A stretch of 11,756 nucleotides of DNA, taken from contig JBLHGN010000101.1 of the NCBI GenBank assembly GCA_047616325.1, forward strand, positions 1-11,756. Reading direction: 5' to 3'. This document shows, piece after piece, positions 6,330 to 11,756 of this stretch; positions within the stretch are counted from its first letter, which is position 1, and each line of letters starts with the position of its first letter. Under the pieces are notes generated by a model that was given only the letters and a program-made list of their open reading frames with translations, searched no databases and was not told where the DNA came from. Position numbers and translations under genes: made by a program. This DNA comes from JBLHGN01 sp047616325. GTDB lineage: Bacteria; Pseudomonadota; Gammaproteobacteria; Pseudomonadales; Cellvibrionaceae.

Positions 6330-9300
6330 CTAATCGCCCACTGCAGAAGAGCCAACAGAAAGGCTACCACAGTGCTCAGTCGCCTGAGACAAATCTATTA
6401 GCTCTTTCAATGCCACAGAAAACATTGCGTAATCAGTCACTTGAGAGCCCTGCACCTCATTCACCATTTTTCGCCACCTATTTACCATAAAGCTGTTTTG
6501 CTCTGACCAGCACACATAGGCTTCTTCAATACTTAATTCGCCTTTTAAACGCAACAGCCCAACGGTCAACTTGCGCAACTGAGCCTCCAAATCATCAATA
6601 AAGCTTTCTCTGGCAAGCGCCTGCCAATAAGATTCTACATTCACACTGGACAATTGTGAAGCGAACCAGTTTAAAGCCAAGCCATCTAACAGATAGAAAA
6701 ATACCTGAGTAACCTCAGCGATACTATGCCGTGAATGAATTGAAGCTTCAATTACACTTAAACCCGAAAACAAATTGGCCGGCATACTTAAAGGCAGCGC
6801 CCACTCCTCAACCACCTTGAACTTATCTAAACGTTTGCGTCGCGTGTGGGTTTCTTCCCTTGCCGTTCCCAGCACATAGGTCGAAGCGTAAGCCTGCACC
6901 TCAAGTAAGCCCTCTCGAAACAGAGCCACTTGTTCAACGGCCTCAAACCCGCCGCGTCTATTCCTTAAAAACCACCGCGTTCCTCTGCGCACACGACGTA
7001 TCATATTGGCCATCAATTCCGCCTGAAAATCCGTTGGTAGGCTATTGTCCAGCGATTCAATATATTTCTGAAATTTTTCGAACTGAAAAACATCACGCGA
7101 TACTATGTAGGCTTTACCAATATCGGTAAAGCCTGCTCCTGTTGTTTCAAGCAAACGATGACCCGCGGTTATGCCCAAATTGTTTACCAAATCATTCGCC
7201 ACCTGCGTACCAACAATTTCACGCTTTAGTCGATGAGAATAGATTCGATGGAGATAGGTTTTTCGCAATTGTGCAGGGAATGCCGTTTCGACCTCTTCCG
7301 TCACATAGGGATCCTCCAATAGGTCGGAGTCTATAAAGGCCTCTTTCAGCATAACTTTCGCATAAGAAATAAGCACCGACAGTTCAGGGCGAGTAAGAGA
7401 CTTCCCCTGCACCTCGCGCTCTACAATTTCGTCGTCACTGGGAAGAAATTCCAAACTGCGATTTAAGCGTCCAGTACCTTCCAAATAGTTGATAAATCTG
7501 CGGTATTCAGTAATTCGTTTAACCACCTCGTGCTCGGCCATACTTATAGCGAGTGTTTGGCGATAATTGTTCTGTAATACAAGCGCAGAAACTTCTTCCG
7601 TCATATCGACCAAAACTTTATTGCGTTGTTTTCCAGTCAAATCTCCGCTTGCTACCATCTCATCGAGTAGAATTTTTATATTCACTTCGTGATCCGAGCA
7701 ATCTACACCGGCCGCATTGTCAATAAAGTCGGTATTACAGGCACCACCGTTCAAGGCATACTCCACACGCCCCAACTGGGTAACGCCAAGATTCCCCCCC
7801 TCACCGAATACTTTGCAGCGCAAATCGCTGCCATTTACTCGCAAAACATCATTGGCTTTATCACCCACATCGTTGTGGGTTTCGCCGCTGGCTTTTACAT
7901 ACGTACCGATACCACCATTCCAAATCAAGTCAACAGGCGCTTTCAATAGCGCAGTTATAAAATCCGAGGGCGTCAACTTATCTTGGCTGACATCAAAGGC
8001 CTTCTTCATTTCGTCAGAAATTTCTATGCTCTTGTCATTGCGAGAAAAAACACCGCCGCCGTGAGAAATAAGCACTGAATTATAATCCTGCCAGGTGGTT
8101 CTAGGGCTATCAAATAGACGCTTACGTTCGACAAAACTTGTTTTCGAATCTGGGCTGGGATCAATAAATATATGAACATGATTAAAGGCCGCCTTCAAAC
8201 AAATGTGCTCTGAAAGCAACATGCCATTTCCGAATACATCGCCGGCCATATCACCAATACCAATAACCGAAAATTCTTCATTCTGAATATCAATCTTTTT
8301 TTCCATAAAGTGGCGCTGCACTGAAATCCATGCACCTTTAGCTGTAATTCCCATTCCTTTGTGATCGTAGCCTTGACTACCGCCGGAGGCGAATGCATCG
8401 CCCAGCCAATGACCGTATTTCATAGAGATTTCATTGGCGATATCAGAGAATGTTGCCGTGCCCTTGTCTGCAGCCACCACCAAATAAGGGTCGTCGGGAT
8501 CTTTGCGAATAACATTTTCCGGGCCGACCACTGCACCGCAGACAAAATTGTCGGTTATATCCAACAAGCCCTGAATGAATATTTTGTAACAGGCGATGCC
8601 CTCCTGTAAAAACTCGTCGCGCGACATCGATTTATCTAAGTACTTTGCAACAAAACCACCCTTTGCTCCGTTGGGTACTATCACCGCATTTTTAACTTGC
8701 TGAGCCTTAACCAAGCCCAACACCTCAGTGCGATAGTCCTCATTCCTATCCGACCAACGCAAACCTCCGCGCGCAACTTTTCCGCCTCGTAAATGCACAC
8801 CTTCAACTCGCGGCGAATACACGTATATTTCAAATAGCGGACGCGGTTCAGGAATGTCGGGAATATCACGCGGGCTAAACTTAATCGAAATATAAGGGCG
8901 ATCTAAGCCATCTGCATCTTTTTGAAAATAGTTCGTGCGCAAAGTGCCGCAAATCAGATCGAGATAGCGGCGCATTACACGGTCTTCATTTAGATTGCTA
9001 ACGGCATCCAAACTTTCAATGATTTTAGCACCTAAACGCTCGCTTCTACTGGCATCTTTTTCCTCCGTTTTATTTGCACGAGGGTCAAAATTCGACTTAA
9101 ACATCGCCACCAGATTACGCGTAATATCGACATGATGCACCAATGTATCGGCTATAAATTGCGTCGAGGAAATAAATCCAATTTGTTTCAAGTAGCCTGC
9201 GTAGGCGCGCAACAAAACCACTTCGCGCCAGTTTAGACGAGCACCCAATACAAGGCGATTAAATGCATCACTGCCACAGTCTCCCCGCCAGATGGTAGCA

Positions 9301-11213
9301 AATGCCTCTTCAAAATGACCGCGCACGGCGTGAACATCTACAGTTATTGGCAGGCTGAAGGTTAATTCAAAATCGTGCAGCCATACACACGTGCCATCTT
9401 TTTTAGTGATTTTGTAGGGGTGCTCACCCAACACCCGCAAACCCAAATTTTCCAAGATAGGTATAACGTCAGACAGCTCTAGGCTTGAAGCTAAATGCAT
9501 CACCTTAAAGCGCATACTGCCGGAACTAGCGCCCACGGCCTGGTAAAGGTTCATGGCAATATCATCGCCGTCTTTCAGCGATTCGACCATATCGATATCA
9601 TTGGCCGCTGTACGCGCATCGAATTGCTCCTGGTAACCTTGGGAGAAGGCATTGCGGTATAAAGAAAAATAATGGACGCCCTTGGTTTCGCCCAGGTGAT
9701 CGATTAATGCTGATTGTAGGTGTTCATCCCAATTACGCGTTATGTCTCGAATGATATTTTCTAGGACTTTTACATCGAGGTCGCCACTAGCTTCTTCATC
9801 GATTTTGAAAACAAATTGTGCGCGAGCTAAGGTAGATTCAGAGAAGAAAGTTGTGGAGTCAAATTCCGTTGTATTGAGCGCAGCACCAATCAACTCTTGA
9901 ATCTTAATTCGTATTTTCGTGGTATATAAATCACGCGGCACAAACACCATACAGTTAACGAAGCTGCGGAAGGGGTCTCTCCGTGCGATTAAACGCACAA
10001 CATGGCGCTCATTTATAGAAGCGATACTGAGAATATTACTGTAAAGCGTCTCATCATCCGACTGGAACAGCTCTTCTTTCGGAAAGTTCTCAACAACACG
10101 CAACAGATTTTTTCCGTAGTATCCCTGCACATCCAAGCCAGAACGCTCTACTACTGTTTCGACCTTTTTACGCAAAATAGGAATTTCAAGTGGCGACATT
10201 GAAAATACATTGTAGGTAAATAAGCCCAAAAAACGAATCTCGCCACATTCGTTGCCCTTTGTATCGTATTTTTTGGCCACTATGTAGTCAGGATATACTG
10301 CTCGATGCACATTGGAGCGCGTAGATGCCTTTGAGAAAAAGACTATTTCGTTACCTTTGTAAAAAGTACGCATTCCCTCATTATATTCAGATGCCAGAAC
10401 TATATTTTCATTGGCATCTAATTTGCGAAATATTCCCAAGCGGCTATCTACTTTTTCTTGAATCCCCTGCTGCCCATCAATTTCAACAAAATCATATTCA
10501 CGAAACCCTAAAAAAGTAAAATTGGACTCTTGCAGCCATTGTAGAAATGCATTCGATTCACCGTCAGCGGAGCGATGACTGGATACATTAGCTGTCGCCT
10601 CTTCCAGCTTTACACGCACGGACTTGTAGTCGCTTACAACGTTAGTCACATCATCGAGCATAGTTAATAGTGCAGACCTAAGGTCAGTGCAATCGGATTC
10701 TTTGGTAAGAAGACTCGTCTCCAAGTATATTAAGGCTTCCCGGCTGGCCTCTGGGTGCAAGTCAGCCTTACCCAAAGTGCTAATCTCAAGCACTTTGCCC
10801 GATGCATCGCGCCTCACATTTACAACAGTGCTTTGCACAACCCTAATTGGCATTTCTCTACGGTTTAGTTCAATCCGTACTGAATCCACCAAAAACGGCA
10901 TATCTTTTTGTAAGAGCGTAATGACCGTACGCCCACACAACCAGTCTCTCTCCTCCAGCGTAGGGTTAAAGACCTGAACCTGTGGCTCAATCGAAACACC
11001 CTTCTCTAATAGAAGGTAGAGCCCATAGACAAATCCGCACAAATCACGGAGATCGCGCCCCAACCACTCCTCTAGAGGGAAGAAGCGAAGATAAACATCC
11101 GCAAACGCAGTCAACTCTTGCGCCAGCGTCGCTTGATATTTGTCTGCCGCCAAGATTGAGTGATTTTTAAGCAGTAACGCCCTATCTTCAACATGACTTG
11201 AACTAATTTCCAC
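6330..11213 (-). CDS. gdhB: NAD-specific glutamate dehydrogenase, large (~180 kDa) class
   Basis: This enzyme deaminates L-glutamate to 2-oxoglutarate and ammonia with NAD+, mainly for glutamate and arginine catabolism in the cytoplasm. Its 1,627 residues match the giant L_180 class (about 1,620 in Pseudomonas GdhB). The long N-terminal part (about 1-750) carries the regulatory ACT-like regions of this class. The catalytic core shows GGKVARGGLRWSDR (810-823), AVIVPNGAKGGFV (843-855), the NAD-binding stretch GIGDMAGDVFGNGM (985-998) and KVFGEGGNLGVTQLGR (1134-1149). A helical C-terminal region of about 400 residues follows. The start is GTG at 11211-11213, chosen because AAGAGGA lies seven bases upstream and the N-terminus fits the family length. 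No frameshift is visible over 4.9 kb. It is divergent from moxR and is followed on its own strand by DUF2835 and pyrD. Confidence 0.97.
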   Translation of the reverse strand: MEISSSHVEDRALLLKNHSILAADKYQATLAQELTAFADVYLRFFPLEEWLGRDLRDLCGFVYGLYLLLEKGVSIEPQVQVFNPTLEERDWLCGRTVITLLQKDMPFLVDSVRIELNRREMPIRVVQSTVVNVRRDASGKVLEISTLGKADLHPEASREALIYLETSLLTKESDCTDLRSALLTMLDDVTNVVSDYKSVRVKLEEATANVSSHRSADGESNAFLQWLQESNFTFLGFREYDFVEIDGQQGIQEKVDSRLGIFRKLDANENIVLASEYNEGMRTFYKGNEIVFFSKASTRSNVHRAVYPDYIVAKKYDTKGNECGEIRFLGLFTYNVFSMSPLEIPILRKKVETVVERSGLDVQGYYGKNLLRVVENFPKEELFQSDDETLYSNILSIASINERHVVRLIARRDPFRSFVNCMVFVPRDLYTTKIRIKIQELIGAALNTTEFDSTTFFSESTLARAQFVFKIDEEASGDLDVKVLENIIRDITRNWDEHLQSALIDHLGETKGVHYFSLYRNAFSQGYQEQFDARTAANDIDMVESLKDGDDIAMNLYQAVGASSGSMRFKVMHLASSLELSDVIPILENLGLRVLGEHPYKITKKDGTCVWLHDFELTFSLPITVDVHAVRGHFEEAFATIWRGDCGSDAFNRLVLGARLNWREVVLLRAYAGYLKQIGFISSTQFIADTLVHHVDITRNLVAMFKSNFDPRANKTEEKDASRSERLGAKIIESLDAVSNLNEDRVMRRYLDLICGTLRTNYFQKDADGLDRPYISIKFSPRDIPDIPEPRPLFEIYVYSPRVEGVHLRGGKVARGGLRWSDRNEDYRTEVLGLVKAQQVKNAVIVPNGAKGGFVAKYLDKSMSRDEFLQEGIACYKIFIQGLLDITDNFVCGAVVGPENVIRKDPDDPYLVVAADKGTATFSDIANEISMKYGHWLGDAFASGGSQGYDHKGMGITAKGAWISVQRHFMEKKIDIQNEEFSVIGIGDMAGDVFGNGMLLSEHICLKAAFNHVHIFIDPSPDSKTSFVERKRLFDSPRTTWQDYNSVLISHGGGVFSRNDKSIEISDEMKKAFDVSQDKLTPSDFITALLKAPVDLIWNGGIGTYVKASGETHNDVGDKANDVLRVNGSDLRCKVFGEGGNLGVTQLGRVEYALNGGACNTDFIDNAAGVDCSDHEVNIKILLDEMVASGDLTGKQRNKVLVDMTEEVSALVLQNNYRQTLAISMAEHEVVKRITEYRRFINYLEGTGRLNRSLEFLPSDDEIVEREVQGKSLTRPELSVLISYAKVMLKEAFIDSDLLEDPYVTEEVETAFPAQLRKTYLHRIYSHRLKREIVGTQVANDLVNNLGITAGHRLLETTGAGFTDIGKAYIVSRDVFQFEKFQKYIESLDNSLPTDFQAELMANMIRRVRRGTRWFLRNRRGGFEAVEQVALFREGLLEVQAYASTYVLGTAREETHTRRKRLDKFKVVEEWALPLSMPANLFSGLSVIEASIHSRHSIAEVTQVFFYLLDGLALNWFASQLSSVNVESYWQALARESFIDDLEAQLRKLTVGLLRLKGELSIEEAYVCWSEQNSFMVNRWRKMVNEVQGSQVTDYAMFSVALKELIDLSQATEHCGSLSVGSSAVGD

Positions 11214-11230
11214 GCTTAGATCCTCTTATT

Positions 11231-11258
11231 GTTATAAATCTGCTTAAAGTATTGATAA
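11231..11258 (-). promoter_or_regulatory. Possible sigma-70 promoter of gdhB
   Basis: On the minus strand TTATCA (11258-11253; four of six consensus -35 bases) and TATAAC (11236-11231; five of six consensus -10 bases) are separated by 16 bases. The -10 box lies only 17 bases before the GTG start, so the leader would be about 10 bases and would begin close to the ribosome site. This is a weak prediction and another start further upstream is possible. Confidence 0.25.
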
Positions 11259-11288
11259 ATCGAAGAGACGACCTCACATTAGACTACC

Positions 11289-11345
11289 TCAATTCAAGGG
11301 AACTAGATGACTAAACTGACAGTCTATGCAGCGCGCTTGAATTGA
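11289..11345. repeat. 10-bp inverted repeat in the moxR leader, enclosing a 12-codon frame
   Basis: TCAATTCAAG (11289-11298) and CTTGAATTGA (11336-11345) are exact reverse complements 37 bases apart. Between them a plus-strand frame ATG 11307 to TGA 11345 encodes MTKLTVYAARLN. Its AAGGGA ribosome-site candidate begins within the left arm, five bases from the ATG, and its stop codon forms the end of the right arm. This could be a leader peptide whose translation affects the hairpin, or simply a regulator site. The peptide has no run of a single amino acid that would suggest classical attenuation. Confidence 0.35.
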
Positions 11346-11358
11346 AACCACCGCCAGA

Positions 11359-11373
11359 AATAAGAATCTTATT
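11359..11373. promoter_or_regulatory. 15-bp palindrome, possible operator between gdhB and moxR
   Basis: AATAAGA and TCTTATT are exact reverse complements around one central A. The site lies about 105 bp before moxR and about 145 bp before gdhB, where a dimeric regulator could act on either gene. A second symmetric site, CGAGCTCG at 11381-11388, follows closely; its flanks remain nearly symmetric. I cannot name a regulator from the sequence. Confidence 0.35.
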
Positions 11374-11478
11374 CGGTCGGCGAGCTCGTCGCAGTGAATC
11401 CTATGCAGACTACTTACTACAAGCATAGACAACACTCGATTAGTCAGCGGCCTAATTTTAATACGGGTATACGAATCT

Positions 11479-11756
11479 ATGTCGACCTTGGTACAACTAC
11501 ACAAACTTAAATCCTGGCTAGAAAGTCAAATCGTTGGCCAGCCTGGCCTTATCGAGCGCCTACTGATTGCACTTATTGCCGACGGACACCTACTGGTGGA
11601 GGGTGCACCAGGGCTCGCCAAAACTAAATCGATAAAGACCCTGGCAGACGGCGTCGAAGGTGATTTCCACCGTGTTCAGTTCACGCCAGACTTACTGCCT
11701 TCAGACGTTACGGGTACGGATATATACCGCCCCGAGACCGGCACCTTCGAATTTCA
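11479..11756 (+). CDS. MoxR-family AAA+ ATPase, C-terminus cut by window edge
   Basis: MoxR ATPases are cytoplasmic AAA+ chaperones, usually encoded beside DUF58 and von Willebrand factor A proteins, that help mature or insert metal cofactors or respond to stress. From ATG 11479 there are 92 residues plus two bases. They include the N-terminal helix with IVGQPGLIERLL (18-29), the Walker A motif GAPGLAKT (42-49), and the family-typical FHRVQFTPDLLPSDVTGTDIY (63-83). Walker B and the arginine fingers lie beyond the edge. The start agrees with the length of the N-terminus in close Pseudomonas homologues as I recall them; the ribosome site is weak (GGGT 12 bases upstream). It is divergent from gdhB across a 265-bp region with several symmetric sites. 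Family membership is secure; the substrate is unknown. Confidence 0.93.
   Translation, partial: MSTLVQLHKLKSWLESQIVGQPGLIERLLIALIADGHLLVEGAPGLAKTKSIKTLADGVEGDFHRVQFTPDLLPSDVTGTDIYRPETGTFEF

Noticed and set aside
11289..11504. Minus-strand 71-codon frame between gdhB and moxR
   Set aside because: It overlaps the moxR start in antisense, shows no recognisable domain, and has no clear ribosome site.
1..11756. CRISPR array, tRNA, rRNA, insertion sequence, phage or defence island
   Set aside because: I saw no regularly spaced repeats, tRNA-like cloverleaf, transposase motifs or defence-protein domains. All large frames are recognised housekeeping genes.

Overview
The window looks like chromosomal core DNA of a moderate-GC gammaproteobacterium. 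The best fit is the Pseudomonas/Cellvibrio/Saccharophagus side of the class. The basis is a fused RlmKL methyltransferase, a class 2 PyrD, a DUF2835 protein beside a ~1,620-residue-type NAD-glutamate dehydrogenase, and a divergent MoxR ATPase. That neighbourhood resembles the one I recall from Pseudomonas. I see no phage, insertion sequence, CRISPR array, tRNA or rRNA.

Layout, left to right. (1) uvrB is on the minus strand and cut by the left edge; it lies 13 bp behind rlmKL, also minus, so the two are probably co-transcribed. (2) A ~280-bp gap holds a terminator-like hairpin facing rlmKL and a perfect inverted repeat facing rmf. (3) On the plus strand at 3947-4151 is rmf (ribosome modulation factor). 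It is recognisable from first to last residue but broken by two one-base losses, so no single reading frame contains it. (4) About 650 bp of A/T-rich DNA follows without a convincing gene, but with several inverted repeats and the pyrD terminators. (5) A minus-strand group follows: gdhB, then a DUF2835 gene, then pyrD. A ~170-bp gap rich in inverted repeats lies between gdhB and the DUF2835 gene. (6) A divergent, symmetry-rich 265-bp intergenic region leads to moxR on the plus strand, cut by the right edge.

Together the genes are housekeeping: excision repair (UvrB), 23S rRNA modification (RlmKL), ribosome hibernation (Rmf, probably lost here), de novo pyrimidine synthesis (PyrD), glutamate catabolism to 2-oxoglutarate (GdhB), and a MoxR chaperone that usually works with downstream DUF58/VWA proteins.

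I found no clear new multi-gene system. The observation most worth a check is the doubly frameshifted rmf between intact neighbours. Next come the hairpin in the rlmKL leader, the 14-bp-stem hairpin in the gene-poor stretch, and the structured moxR leader.
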